63,573 bases of DNA from an uncultured bacterium (GCA_905215325.1 CAJMPP010000009.1:1-63573); one strand, 5' to 3'. Shown: positions 16,321 through 25,814, counted from the stretch's first letter. Made by a program: numbers and translations. Notes: a model not told the origin generated them from the letters alone.

Positions 16321-18123
16321 CTAATCGTCGACCTTCAAAATAGCCATGAACGCCTCCTGCGGCACCTCGACGTTGCCGATGGCCTTCATGCGCTTCTTGC
16401 CCTGCTTCTGCTTCTCGAGCAGCTTGCGCTTACGGCTGATATCGCCGCCATAGCACTTCGCAAGCACGTCCTTGCGCTTGGCCTTCACCGTCTCGCGCGC
16501 AAGCACGCGGCCGCCGATAGCGGCCTGGATGGGAACCTCGAACATCTGACGAGGGATGATCTCCTTGAGCTTTTCGGTGAGCACGCGGCCGCGATCGTAG
16601 GCCTTATCGCGATGCACGATGAAGCTGAGCGCGTCGATAGGCTTGCCGGAAAGCAGGATATCGAGCTTGACCAGGTTCGACGGCTTATAGCCATCGAAAT
16701 CGTAGTCAAGGCTGGCGTAGCCTTTGGTGTTGGACTTGAGCTTATCGAAGTAATCCATGATGAGCTCGGACAGCGGGATCTCCCACAGCATCTCGACCGT
16801 ATGCTGCGACAGGTAGTTCATGGTGACGAACGTGCCGCGACGAGCCACGGTAAGGTCCATGACCGCACCGACATAATCGGGCGGGATGAGGATCTTCGCC
16901 TTCAAGTAGGGCTCCTCGATGCGCTCGATCTCACCGGGGTCGGGCATCTCCTGCGGGGAGTGCAGGCTGATCATCTCGCCGCCCTGGCGGAACACGTGAT
17001 ATTCCACGGAAGGCGCGGTGGCGAGCAGGTCCAGATTGAACTCGCGCTCCAGGCGCTCCTTGACCACTTCCATATGCAGCAGGCCCAAAAAGCCCACACG
17101 GAAGCCGAAGCCGAGCGCATGGGATTTCTCCGGCTCCCAGATAAGCGCCGGATCGTTGAGCGAGAGCTTCTCGAGCGCCTCTTTGAGCGGCTCGTATTGA
17201 TCGGAATCGATGGGGAACAAACCGGTATAGACCATGGGCTTGGCCTCGCGATAACCCGGAAGGGGCTCGTCGACGCCGCCTTCGGCCAGCGTGAGCGTAT
17301 CGCCCACCTTCACCTGGGAAAGGTCCTTAAGACCGGTGACAAGGTACCCTACCTCGCCCACGCCAAGCTGGGGCAGCGGCTCCTCAGCGGGATGACGGGC
17401 ACCCACCTCTTCGGCCAAGATGATCTTGCCGGTAGCCATGAGCTTGAGCTTCTGGCCCTTGTGCATGGCGCCGTCCACCACGCGCACGAGCGCCACGACG
17501 CCGCGATACGGATCGAAGTAGCTGTCGAAGATGAGCGCGCGCAAAGGCGCGGCCGCATCGCCCTGCGGTGCGGGGATGTTGTAGACCACGGCCTCGAGCA
17601 GGTCATGGACACCCACGCCGGTTTTGCCGCTTGCCAGCACGGCGTCGTCGGCCGGGATGGCAAGGCCGTCCTCGATCTCGGCCTTGACGCGCTCGGGCTC
17701 GGCGCTGGGAAGGTCGATCTTGTTGATGAGCGGGATGATTTCAAGGTTGGCGTTCATGGCCATCATGGCGTTCGCCACCGTTTGCGCCTCGACGCCTTGG
17801 GTGGCGTCGACCACGAGCACGGCGCCTTCGCATGCAGCAAGGCTGCGACTGACCTCGTACGTGAAGTCGACATGACCCGGGGTGTCGATGAGGTTGAACT
17901 GGTAGGTTTCGCCGTCATCGGCGGTATAGTTGACACGAACGGCCTGGCTTTTGATGGTGATGCCGCGTTCGCGTTCGATGTCCATGCTGTCAAGCAACTG
18001 TGCCTGCATGTCGCGATGCGCCACGGTGCCGGTCATCTCCAAAACGCGGTCGGAGAGCGTGGACTTGCCATGGTCGATATGGGCGATGATGCTGAAATTT
18101 CGGATATGCGATGGGTCGGTCAT
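16321..18123 (-). CDS. lepA: Elongation factor 4 (LepA)
   Basis: Ribosome-bound translational GTPase that back-translocates or helps 30S biogenesis. The 600-residue product has G-domain motifs AHIDHGKST, DTPGHVDF and NKIDLPSA. EF-G-like domains II, III and V follow, then the LepA-specific C-terminal domain rich in Lys (KAKRKDVLAKCYGGDISRKR). It is the upstream gene of a lepA, small membrane protein, dusB, hemW series. Confidence 0.97.
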   Translation of the reverse strand: MTDPSHIRNFSIIAHIDHGKSTLSDRVLEMTGTVAHRDMQAQLLDSMDIERERGITIKSQAVRVNYTADDGETYQFNLIDTPGHVDFTYEVSRSLAACEGAVLVVDATQGVEAQTVANAMMAMNANLEIIPLINKIDLPSAEPERVKAEIEDGLAIPADDAVLASGKTGVGVHDLLEAVVYNIPAPQGDAAAPLRALIFDSYFDPYRGVVALVRVVDGAMHKGQKLKLMATGKIILAEEVGARHPAEEPLPQLGVGEVGYLVTGLKDLSQVKVGDTLTLAEGGVDEPLPGYREAKPMVYTGLFPIDSDQYEPLKEALEKLSLNDPALIWEPEKSHALGFGFRVGFLGLLHMEVVKERLEREFNLDLLATAPSVEYHVFRQGGEMISLHSPQEMPDPGEIERIEEPYLKAKILIPPDYVGAVMDLTVARRGTFVTMNYLSQHTVEMLWEIPLSELIMDYFDKLKSNTKGYASLDYDFDGYKPSNLVKLDILLSGKPIDALSFIVHRDKAYDRGRVLTEKLKEIIPRQMFEVPIQAAIGGRVLARETVKAKRKDVLAKCYGGDISRKRKLLEKQKQGKKRMKAIGNVEVPQEAFMAILKVDD

Positions 18124-18286
18124 GTGCCCTCTTGCTTTCTTGACGCCGTATTATTGCGACGGTTGCATGCCGACGCCCTGCACGTGGGAGTTCCCGCGCT
18201 GCAAGCAATGCGTTCCAGCATGCGACCATGATGTTTGCATAGATTCGCATTCTACCAGCTGGCGGCCGTTTCCCACCGCCATAGCA

Positions 18287-18712
18287 CTACAATTCCACGT
18301 CAGCGGGTTCTGAAGCCTCCGGAGATACCGTGACGAGCTGGGCTTTGACGCTTTGCCCGTTCGCGCAAATCGCCCATGTGCCCTCGGACAGCTGCAACTG
18401 AGCGGAACCGTCAACCACCTTCGTCGACAAGACCTGCTCTGGAACGTATTTCGAACCGTCTTGGGAAACGAAGATGGGTTTGCAGACCAGAACCTGCTCG
18501 GCGGAGGTCTTGACGGACACGGATCCGTTTGACTGAACGGCTGACGCAGGGGCGGCTACGTCGTAAACCTGCTTGTCGCCCGAATGGCAGCTGGAGCATT
18601 CCTGCCCCTGTTCGATAACCTCATGCTGGCCAGAACCGCAGCCGACAAGCGCTAACGCCATCGCTAGTGCAACGACCGCGCACGTGGAGACGGCGACCTT
18701 TCTAAAACCCAT
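18287..18712 (-). CDS. Small lipoprotein with one CXXCH heme-binding motif
   Basis: A 141-residue predicted lipoprotein. A Lys/Arg N-terminus and hydrophobic segment (about 6-22) lead to the lipobox LVGC with acylated Cys at 25. Residues 39-43 read CSSCH, a CXXCH motif that can bind c-type heme; two further Cys lie near 76 and 115. No family is recognised for the rest. If heme is attached it would be an extracytoplasmic electron carrier, in keeping with the many multiheme cytochromes known in Eggerthellaceae, but the motif could also be a plain thiol or metal site. The ATG follows AAGGGGG. Its promoter region is shared with rpsT and carries a perfect inverted repeat. Confidence 0.75.
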   Translation of the reverse strand: MGFRKVAVSTCAVVALAMALALVGCGSGQHEVIEQGQECSSCHSGDKQVYDVAAPASAVQSNGSVSVKTSAEQVLVCKPIFVSQDGSKYVPEQVLSTKVVDGSAQLQLSEGTWAICANGQSVKAQLVTVSPEASEPADVEL

Positions 18713-19086
18713 CTTTCAGCCCCCTTGAGATGAAATGCGCTATCAAGTTGTGCATTGTTCTGCACAACTGCAAATAAACAGGTGCAAAACCATGCGATAT
18801 CGGCTATTCTAACTCCTTGCGTATCCGGCATATGCGCGCTTCTGCAATTTTCGCAGGGCATCCGCAGACAAGGCTGCATGAAGGATCATCGTGGTGCCGG
18901 GTGGCCGATTGGCTAGCTGAATGGGAAACCCTGTCCATTCCCGCATATGAACGCTCTTGCGCACTGCGCGCTAGAAGCCATATGCCAATCCGTCACCTGT
19001 GCATCTCACCCAATCCTTCGCAGCTGCGCCGAATGCGCATAGCAAGCCGAAACCGGCAAACCACGTTAGAGCGAAGGAGTTTCACA
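18713..19086. other. 374-base divergent intergenic region, lipoprotein to rpsT
   Basis: No convincing gene. It holds the promoters for the lipoprotein (minus) and rpsT (plus), the inverted repeat at 18746-18769, and a long untranslated leader before rpsT. A TATTCT -10-like sequence lies near 18804-18809 on the plus strand but lacks a good -35. Confidence 0.5.
18746..18769. promoter_or_regulatory. Inverted repeat, possible operator
   Basis: AGTTGTGCA, six bases, TGCACAACT: perfect 9-bp arms centred about 45 bases upstream of the lipoprotein ATG. There is no U-tract and it lies between divergent genes, so a repressor or activator site is more likely than a terminator. Confidence 0.4.
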
Positions 19087-19605
19087 ATGGCAAACATCAA
19101 GAGCCAGAAGAAGCGCAACATCACCAACGAGAAGTCCCGTCAGCGCAATCGCGCCATCAAGTCCGAGCTGAAGACCGCCATCCGCGCTGCACGCGAGGCC
19201 GTTGCCGCCGGCGACGCAACCGCTGCTTACGCCAAGGGCCTGTACGCTTGCCGTCTGCTCGACAAGGCCGTCTCCAAGGGCGTTATCCACAAGAACCAGG
19301 CCGCCAACCGCAAGTCCGGCGTGATGGCTCTCGTCAACACCATCGTCACCGATGAGGTGCGCGTCGCTTACGTGAAGCCCGAGGCCAAGAAGCAGGAGGC
19401 CACCGGCTCCAAGAAGGCCGCTCGCAAGGCTGAGAAGGCCGCCGCTTACAAGGCTGCCGCTGAGGAGAAGGCCAAGCGCGTTGCCGAGCAGCAGAAGCTC
19501 GAGGCCGCTGCCGCCGAGCGCAAGGCAAAGGAGGCCGCTGAGGCCGCCGCTGCCGAGGCTGCCGCTGAGGCTGAGGCCGCCGAGGGCGAAGAGGCTGCTG
19601 AATAA
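19087..19605 (+). CDS. rpsT: 30S ribosomal protein S20 with long Ala/Lys/Glu-rich C-terminal extension
   Basis: Primary binding protein of 16S rRNA. Residues 1-88 are typical S20 (MANIKSQKKRNITNEKSRQ, then LDKAVSKGVIHKNQAANRKS). Residues 95-172 are an extra tail of Ala, Glu and Lys, probably one long charged helix or coiled coil. S20 is normally about 87 residues, so this is nearly double length. The ATG at 19087 has AAGGAG upstream. It is the only plus-strand gene in this part of the window and ends in a strong terminator. The same codon usage continues through the tail with no frameshift sign. Confidence 0.95.
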   Translation: MANIKSQKKRNITNEKSRQRNRAIKSELKTAIRAAREAVAAGDATAAYAKGLYACRLLDKAVSKGVIHKNQAANRKSGVMALVNTIVTDEVRVAYVKPEAKKQEATGSKKAARKAEKAAAYKAAAEEKAKRVAEQQKLEAAAAERKAKEAAEAAAAEAAAEAEAAEGEEAAE

Positions 19606-19628
19606 CACCTCGCCTGTTGGTGAACTAA

Positions 19629-19665
19629 GAACGGCTCCGGGATTCCCGGAGCCGTTCCATTTTTC
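19629..19665 (+). terminator. Intrinsic terminator of rpsT
   Basis: Perfect 13-bp stem (GAACGGCTCCGGG) with a 3-base loop, followed by CATTTTTC on the plus strand. It also separates rpsT from convergent holA. Confidence 0.92.
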
Positions 19666-19675
19666 TATAGCGGCG

Positions 19676-20653
19676 CTACGCCCGCTTCGCGGTGACGCTC
19701 ACTACCCATTCACGGAATGCCGCATCAGGATCGGCACCGCTTTTCATGGCTTGTTCGGCATCGCGAGCGGTGATAAGCGCTTGCCGCAACTCCTGCGGAG
19801 TGTACTTCCGCGCCCATGCCGCATGGTTTTTCACGCGCCAGTCGGGCTGTTTGAGCGCGGCGGCGATCCCCCGACCCTGACCGCGGGCCGCAAGGCTTTG
19901 CGCGCACATAAGCTCGCGGATGCGCGTGACGCACATGGGGAGCAGCGCGTGGGGCGATACCGACTTCATGCGCTGCAGGTCGAGCAGGCACTTCGCCGTA
20001 TCGCGTGCCGCGAACGCGTTTACGAACTCCCAAGGCTTAACTTCAGCGGTACGGCTGACAAGCGAGCGCACCTCTTGCTCCCCGACCGCCGCGGTACCGG
20101 AATGGGCAAGAGCAACCTTCTTGATCTCGGCATCAAGGTGGACGGTATCTTCACCAACCAGGTTCACAAGGGCGATGGCGGCGCCTTCCGAAAACGTGAC
20201 CCCATGGCCAACCGCCATGGAGCGCACCAGTTTCGGCAGGTCGCGGGCCTTCGGCGGGGCACAGTCGATCACCGCGGTTTTGCCGTGCTTGGCCACCGCT
20301 TTGTACAGGCGGGTGTTCTTCGCAAGCTTCTCGGCGACAAGTGCGAGCACGGTGGTCTCGCAAGGCGCGTCCAAATAGCTGACGATAGGTTCCGAATCGG
20401 ACTTCTTAAGCTTATCGGCCTCGCGGACCTCCACCAAGCGGACAGGCGATGCAAACGGGATGGTGTTGCACGCGTTTACCACATCATCGCCGGTGAATTC
20501 AGCCCCTTCGAACACATCGGAGTTGAACGATAAATCGCCCATGCTCGACAGACGCGTGCGAAGCCGCTTCATAACGGCATCGCGCTTCAAGGCATCCTCA
20601 CCGGTGATGAGGTACACGGGGAGCAGGGATTGGTTGTTCTTCGAATCAGTCAT
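19676..20653 (-). CDS. holA: DNA polymerase III subunit delta
   Basis: Clamp-loader delta subunit that opens the beta clamp. The 325-residue product begins with LLPVYLITGEDALKRDAVMKRL, the HolA signature, and contains the region LVEVREADKLKKSD of the AAA-like fold. It ends in the C-terminal collar domain with RQALITARDAEQAMKSG. It is immediately downstream of comEC (9 bases), the usual comEA-comEC-holA order; rpsT is convergent below it. Confidence 0.93.
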   Translation of the reverse strand: MTDSKNNQSLLPVYLITGEDALKRDAVMKRLRTRLSSMGDLSFNSDVFEGAEFTGDDVVNACNTIPFASPVRLVEVREADKLKKSDSEPIVSYLDAPCETTVLALVAEKLAKNTRLYKAVAKHGKTAVIDCAPPKARDLPKLVRSMAVGHGVTFSEGAAIALVNLVGEDTVHLDAEIKKVALAHSGTAAVGEQEVRSLVSRTAEVKPWEFVNAFAARDTAKCLLDLQRMKSVSPHALLPMCVTRIRELMCAQSLAARGQGRGIAAALKQPDWRVKNHAAWARKYTPQELRQALITARDAEQAMKSGADPDAAFREWVVSVTAKRA

Positions 20654-20662
20654 AGCCCTATT

Positions 20663-23065
20663 TTACCGCAGCGTTTCAACGCTGATGCGGTCCTTGGCGA
20701 ATCTGCATGTCACATCCCCGTGCTCATCGGTGCGCATCACTGTGCTTCCCGCTCGTTCAAGATACTCTACCGTCGATGCGGCAGGATGCCCGTAGCGGTT
20801 CCTTGCCCCTACCGAGCAGAGGGAAACCTGCGGCGACAACACAGTTGCCTGATCTTGCGTCAGCGCGTTTTTGGACCCATGATGGCCGACCTTGTACACA
20901 TCGACCCCGTCGATCAACCCGGCGGATAACATCTGCGAGACCTCCTCATGCTCGGCATCCCCCACCAACAAGCTACGCCATTCACGGTTGCCGTCCCCAT
21001 CGATATCGGTATCCACGGTAAAGCAGAGGCTATCTTCGTTACCTCCTTCGTCTCGAAACGCAACCGGCCAAACGCAGGTGAATTCAAAGTCCCCGATATG
21101 GAACTTGTCCCCTTGCGATAAACCCTCGACCCGCTCCTTCCCCACCAGCGTTTCCGCATGCTGCCGAAGCTTGGCGCACGATGCACACGAGCACGCAAGG
21201 CCATCGCGAGCAAGGAGAACGCAATCGACCCGCACCACGCCATCAAGCGACGCCAGCGATCCCATGTGGTCATCGTCGGGATGCGTGATGATAAGGGCGT
21301 CAAGACGGGTGATGTGATGCCGCGCCAACGCTTGGCGAAGCAAGGCGTCTTGATTGCCCGTGTCAACTAACACCGAATGCCCGGCGCTGCGGATCAGAAT
21401 GGCATCGCCCTGCCCGACATCGAGCGCGGCGATCTCGCAGCCTCTATATCCGATAGGCGCCCTTAACAGAGCGAGCGCGACCGCGCAGACTATACCGGTT
21501 ACCGATAGCAACCGATTGACCGAACGGGAATCTGGCTTGGGCCACCATAGCCACAACCCCATCGCGATCGCGAGACCCACCAGCAACGATGCCAAGGCAG
21601 GAGCGACAATCGGGATGCTCGCATAGGGAATCGATGCGCAAGCCTGGACAACCTTCAAGAGCAACGAAGCGAACCCGCAGGCAAGAAAATCAGCAAGACC
21701 GTGCGACGGCAACACCGAACATGCGACCGCCCCCATGATGCCGGCCGCACATACCGGACCGAACAGCGGCGCAATGGCGATGTTGGCAACCGGGGCTGCT
21801 AAAGGAAGCTGGCTGAACAAGGCCGCCGAAAACGGCGTCGCAAGCACCGACGAGGCGAACGTCAGCGCCAACGCCTCACGGATAAAAACCGGCGACCATC
21901 CCATGCAGGCCTTCAACCACGAGTTAACCAAACCACCGAACATGACGATCCCGAGCGTGGCCAAAACCGACAACGCGAACGAGGACGATAACGCCGCCTG
22001 AGCATCAAGGGCGATCATAACGGCGATGCAGCACCCAAGCGCGGATAACGACGAAGCCCTGCGTCGGGCCGTCCACGACGTCATGCCGGCTAGCGTCATC
22101 AGCGTAGCTCGAATAGCGGATGCCGGCATGGCGGTAAGCGCCAAGTATGCAGCGAGCAATGCGATTTGAGCAGCTACCGAAATCGGCTTCGGAACGCGCA
22201 ACGCACCAAGAATCGAAGCCACGAGTGCCGCGACGATGGAAAGATGGGCACCGGAGACCGCAACCACGTGCGCAAGCCCGCTAACCTGAAATTGCCGATA
22301 CACCGACTCCGGCAAATCGGCCCTCCATCCGCAGGCGATAGCGGCTGCAAGACCCATATCGCCGCGCAATGGCTCCGTAAGCGCCCGCACGGCACGTTCC
22401 CGAAACGATAGCAGTGCCGCACCTGGACCCTGAAGCTCAACACACTCGCAAGTTCTCAACGTGATGTTTGCAACGATGCCGCGTTGCCATCCCCACGAGG
22501 CGCGATCCTCCGAAAGCTCCGATATCGTGCCATAGCCGGTAAACCGCTGGCCATACATAGGCAGGTTGCAGTCGCGAGGAAAAGCGATTTTCGCCGTAAA
22601 CGACCGGCCAGACTCCTCCGACCGTACTCGAGCTGTGCAGGAAACGCCGAAATCGCCCCGCATACCATCTGACAACGCAGTGATACGCAGCAGGCCCTGC
22701 GACTCGAGAGCCGCCTGTTGAGCTTGATGAAGTCGCGCCCCTTGCGCGAAGCCCAAAACTCCGCCGCACAACAAGCCCGCTACAAGCACCAACGCAAGAA
22801 GGTACCATCGGCGGCGCCAAAGCAGGCAGAGACAGCATATGCACGCGATAAGCTCACCCGCGCATAACGCAGCACACACGACAACCGATAACGAACGCGC
22901 AAACAGCAAAGCGACAACGCACCCCGCCCAAACGCCTAGCGCAAATGCCAGCACAGGAGGGATCGCAGGACGCGAGGGAGACGAGACATCGTCCTCAACG
23001 ATCCGGTTCCCAGGAACAACCGAGTCCCGAAGCAACTCGCTTTGGGCGGCGCCTACCCGACGCAA
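20663..23065 (-). CDS. comEC: ComEC/Rec2 DNA-uptake channel protein
   Basis: Polytopic membrane protein forming the DNA channel of natural transformation. The 800-residue product has an N-terminal hydrophobic and OB-like region, the Competence domain with about eight membrane segments (roughly 230-500), and a C-terminal metallo-beta-lactamase domain (about 540-790). That domain shows LDVGQGDAILI, THPDDDHMGS and KVGHHGSKNAL, the expected metal ligands. The exact start is uncertain: the first ATG overlaps comEA by 13 bases, and later starts are possible. All domains are intact, so transformation is plausible, but other com genes are not in the window. Confidence 0.9.
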   Translation of the reverse strand: MRRVGAAQSELLRDSVVPGNRIVEDDVSSPSRPAIPPVLAFALGVWAGCVVALLFARSLSVVVCAALCAGELIACICCLCLLWRRRWYLLALVLVAGLLCGGVLGFAQGARLHQAQQAALESQGLLRITALSDGMRGDFGVSCTARVRSEESGRSFTAKIAFPRDCNLPMYGQRFTGYGTISELSEDRASWGWQRGIVANITLRTCECVELQGPGAALLSFRERAVRALTEPLRGDMGLAAAIACGWRADLPESVYRQFQVSGLAHVVAVSGAHLSIVAALVASILGALRVPKPISVAAQIALLAAYLALTAMPASAIRATLMTLAGMTSWTARRRASSLSALGCCIAVMIALDAQAALSSSFALSVLATLGIVMFGGLVNSWLKACMGWSPVFIREALALTFASSVLATPFSAALFSQLPLAAPVANIAIAPLFGPVCAAGIMGAVACSVLPSHGLADFLACGFASLLLKVVQACASIPYASIPIVAPALASLLVGLAIAMGLWLWWPKPDSRSVNRLLSVTGIVCAVALALLRAPIGYRGCEIAALDVGQGDAILIRSAGHSVLVDTGNQDALLRQALARHHITRLDALIITHPDDDHMGSLASLDGVVRVDCVLLARDGLACSCASCAKLRQHAETLVGKERVEGLSQGDKFHIGDFEFTCVWPVAFRDEGGNEDSLCFTVDTDIDGDGNREWRSLLVGDAEHEEVSQMLSAGLIDGVDVYKVGHHGSKNALTQDQATVLSPQVSLCSVGARNRYGHPAASTVEYLERAGSTVMRTDEHGDVTCRFAKDRISVETLR

Positions 23066-23733
23066 ATCGAATCCGCCAACGATGCGTACTTCTTGTCTCC
23101 GATCCCGGATACCCGCTTGAGGTCCTCAACGGTTTTGAACGGGCCGTTGGCTTGCCTATCCGCGACGATGCGCTCCCCCAATGCAGGGCCCACCCCGTTG
23201 AGCTGCTGCAGTTGATCGACCGTTGCCGTGTTGATGTCGACCTTCCCGTTTACGAGAGCCCCGCCCGATGGCGCCGCAGACGCACCGAGATCCTCAGCAG
23301 CAGACGCCCCAGAGCCGCTAGCTTGCTGCATGCTGGGAACGATGATTTGTTCCCCATCCTGCAACTGACGGGCAAGGTTGAGCGCATCGACGGCAGCGTC
23401 CTCGGAAAAACCGCCTGCCGCTTCGACGGCCTGCTGCACCCGCGCATCGCCGGCAAGCTCATATAACCCGGGATCGGCAACCGACCCTCCAACATGCACG
23501 AACAGAGAAGCGCTCTCGTTTTGCGCAGGATTCACCTGCCCCGATTCACCGTGCGAAGCATCAGCCTTCTCGACGGTGAAAGCGGAATCCGGCGCAACCA
23601 CTGAAGCCAGACCCACACCGCCTGCAACCAAAACGCAAATCGCAACAGCTGTGATGCCTATCACAACGGGAAGGCGAACCCCGCCCATATGCAGCTTGGC
23701 GCGAACCGAATCGGCGTACCGAACGAAATCCAT
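23053..23733 (-). CDS. comEA: ComEA-like DNA receptor
   Basis: Membrane-anchored DNA-binding protein of the competence system. The 226-residue product has one membrane segment (about 22-44) and a SLBB domain (about 80-130, with VHVGGSVADPGLYEL). A low-complexity Ala/Ser/Gly linker follows, then a helix-hairpin-helix domain at the C-terminus (VDINTATVDQLQQLNGVG, then LKRVSGIGDKKY). The ATG at 23733 follows AAGGAAAGGGG; the frame is open to 23775 but that start has no ribosome site. Coupled to comEC. Confidence 0.93.
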   Translation of the reverse strand: MDFVRYADSVRAKLHMGGVRLPVVIGITAVAICVLVAGGVGLASVVAPDSAFTVEKADASHGESGQVNPAQNESASLFVHVGGSVADPGLYELAGDARVQQAVEAAGGFSEDAAVDALNLARQLQDGEQIIVPSMQQASGSGASAAEDLGASAAPSGGALVNGKVDINTATVDQLQQLNGVGPALGERIVADRQANGPFKTVEDLKRVSGIGDKKYASLADSICVG

Positions 23734-24056
23734 AAGAGCCCCTTTCCTTGATTTCGGAAAGCATAGCTCCGCCATCTTGCAGAACCCTTGTCAATAAGAT
23801 CGGTCTGAGTCCCATAAACCTTGCAGGATAAGGGCAAAGTAACCCGAGTCGCGGACCCTCCAAACACCAAGAAAAGTCGTTGGGAACCAGAGAACGCCCC
23901 GAGGCGTCGCCGAGAAACCGTTCCTTGCGCCAACAGCCAAAGGCGAACGAAGTTGATGGGCCGATCGACTCTCGCAAATCAGGTCAACTCGATACGCGCC
24001 TTTCAGCACATTCGAAAATCGCACAACACAGCCATGTCCTGTTTTCATGTAGCTGA
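23734..24056. other. Intergenic region upstream of comEA
   Basis: About 320 bases without a convincing gene on either strand. A plus-strand frame from 23821 to 24186 is open but has no ribosome site or recognisable protein. A TTGACA lies near 23789-23794 on the minus strand, but no -10 is found at normal spacing. No RNA gene or riboswitch was recognised. Confidence 0.5.
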
Positions 24057-24093
24057 AAACGCGAGAAGGCCGCGCAAAAGCACGGCCTTCTCG
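24057..24093 (-). terminator. Intrinsic terminator after thiI
   Basis: Perfect 11-bp arms (CGAGAAGGCCG and its complement) with a 10-base loop. On the minus strand they are followed by CGTTTTCAGC. Confidence 0.65.
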
Positions 24094-24155
24094 TTCGAAT
24101 CTCATATTGCGCCCGAGGATAGGACGCCTACTCGGCGCGATATTCGCCGGAAACG

Positions 24156-25373
24156 CTATTCCTTGCGCGGCTTTTTCTTCTTGTAGCCCGGGCACTTGTA
24201 GTCGTGCGGCTCCGCGGCGTCGGCGAGCTCGGACACCCATTGATCGACGGGAAGCGCCGACTCCGCCTCGAGCACGTCCTCAAGCTGCGCATGCGTTTCA
24301 GGATTGCGCGGCATGAACAGCGTGCAGCAATCGGGGGCATCCTGAGACGAGATCTCGAAGGTGCCGACCTGCTGGGCCATATCGATGATCTCAAGCTTGT
24401 CGGTGCCGATGAGGGGGCGGAACACCGGCATATCCACCGCCGCATCGGTGCAGCGGATGTTATCCAAAGTTTGCGAGGCCACCTGGCCGAGCGACTCGCC
24501 GGTTACCAGGGCCTTCGCCCCTTCCCGACGGGCGATCTCCTGTGCAACCTTGAACATGAGGCGGCGATACATGATGACGCGAAGCTGAGGAGGCACCGTC
24601 AGCGAGATCTCGCGCTGGTAATCGCCGAACGGCACAACGTACACGCGGCCTATGCACCCGGTCCTCTCAAGCACATGTGCGATATCATCGACCAGGTACT
24701 CGCTGGTATCGCTGGTTTGCGGGCGGCCGGAGAAGTGCACGCCGATGCACACGGCGCCGCGACGGGCCATACGCCACGTGGCAACCGGCGAGTCGATGCC
24801 GCTGGACAGAAGGCAGGCAACCTTGCCCGAGCTTCCGACCGGAAGGCCACCGACGCCGCGCACGCTGCGAGCGTACACGTAAGCGGCGTTCTGCACCACT
24901 TCGACGCCCACCACCACATCGGGATTCTTCATCTGAACCTGTTTTTCGGGATGCGCCTCGCACAGCGCGGCGCCGATGATGCGGTTCATATCCATGGAAC
25001 CGACCTCGAAATCGGTATGGTTGCGACGAGCCTGCACCTTGAAGCTGGTGAAATCGTCGACATCGGCCATAGCCGCCAGCGCAGCTTGCTCCATTTGCGC
25101 CAAATCGCGTTCGCACTTGTAGCCGGAGGATACACGGGCAACGCCGGGCACCTTGCTGATGAAGTCGGCGCAGCGCTTCTCGGTCTCCCAATCGGTGCCC
25201 TCGCGCAAAAACACGCACAGGCGGCCGGAGATTCGATGGATGGTGACCACGTCGAAATCGGAGAGCAACGCCTCAAGGTTTTTGAGCAGGCGCATCTCGA
25301 ACGTGGAGCGATTGTGCCCCTTCAGCCCGATTTCATGATAGTGGACCAGGCAAATGCGCTGGAATTCGGTCAT
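24156..25373 (-). CDS. thiI: tRNA 4-thiouridine synthase ThiI
   Basis: Transfers sulfur to U8 of tRNA and to ThiS in thiazole synthesis. The 405-residue product has a ferredoxin-like N-terminus (VHYHEIGLKGHNR), a THUMP domain (about 60-165), and a PP-loop ATPase with LLSSGIDSPVA at 188-198. The catalytic Cys is probably in PDCCTLF near 345. There is no C-terminal rhodanese domain, as in Bacillus-type ThiI, so sulfur would come directly from a cysteine desulfurase. The C-terminus is a short Lys-rich tail. ATG start at 25373. Confidence 0.93.
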   Translation of the reverse strand: MTEFQRICLVHYHEIGLKGHNRSTFEMRLLKNLEALLSDFDVVTIHRISGRLCVFLREGTDWETEKRCADFISKVPGVARVSSGYKCERDLAQMEQAALAAMADVDDFTSFKVQARRNHTDFEVGSMDMNRIIGAALCEAHPEKQVQMKNPDVVVGVEVVQNAAYVYARSVRGVGGLPVGSSGKVACLLSSGIDSPVATWRMARRGAVCIGVHFSGRPQTSDTSEYLVDDIAHVLERTGCIGRVYVVPFGDYQREISLTVPPQLRVIMYRRLMFKVAQEIARREGAKALVTGESLGQVASQTLDNIRCTDAAVDMPVFRPLIGTDKLEIIDMAQQVGTFEISSQDAPDCCTLFMPRNPETHAQLEDVLEAESALPVDQWVSELADAAEPHDYKCPGYKKKKPRKE

Positions 25374-25546
25374 ATGAACAGCCCTTCGAACAATTCGTTA
25401 AGCGGGTAAACGGAACAACCCCCTGCCGTCCTGCAAGCCTCAACATCATTTACAACGCAAATAGCACGGCAAATGTTCAGCAAAGGCAGGCGCAGGACGC
25501 CAGAGGGTTCACACGTCAAACGGAAACTGCTTGGCGTAGAAAAGGT

Positions 25547-25807
25547 TTAGTGGTTTTCAGCGTCGATGGTTTCCGGATCGTAGGAAACGTCGCCACGGGC
25601 GATTTCGGAGAAGGCCATGGAAAGCGGCTTCTTGTCTGCGGCTTTGGCGATTTCGACGGCGGTTTGCAGCTGGATAGCGCGATCTCGCTGGCCGCGCATC
25701 ATGTCGTTGATGTCATGGGCGCGCTTAGATGCCAGGGCGCACAGCAGGAAACGGTCGTTATCGGTTGCGTCCAGAAGGTCGGTGATCCTGGGTTCGATGA
25801 TGCTCAT
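25547..25807 (-). CDS. rpoZ: DNA-directed RNA polymerase subunit omega
   Basis: Assembly subunit of RNA polymerase. The 86-residue product carries the omega core: ITDLLDATDNDRFLLCALASKRAHDIND and the C-terminal helix with KPLSMAFSEIARGDVSY. It follows gmk by 7 bases, matching the widespread gmk-rpoZ pair. Confidence 0.93.
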   Translation of the reverse strand: MSIIEPRITDLLDATDNDRFLLCALASKRAHDINDMMRGQRDRAIQLQTAVEIAKAADKKPLSMAFSEIARGDVSYDPETIDAENH

Positions 25808-25814
25808 AGGGTAG

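Noticed and set aside
23776..24056. T-box-like leader upstream of comEA
   Set aside because: A GGAGGGTCCGCGACT string looked like a T-box core, but the AGGGTGGTACCGCG pattern and an antiterminator are missing, and comEA is not a T-box target.
23821..24186. Plus-strand 121-codon frame in the comEA-thiI gap
   Set aside because: No ribosome site, arginine-rich noise, and it overlaps the thiI terminator.
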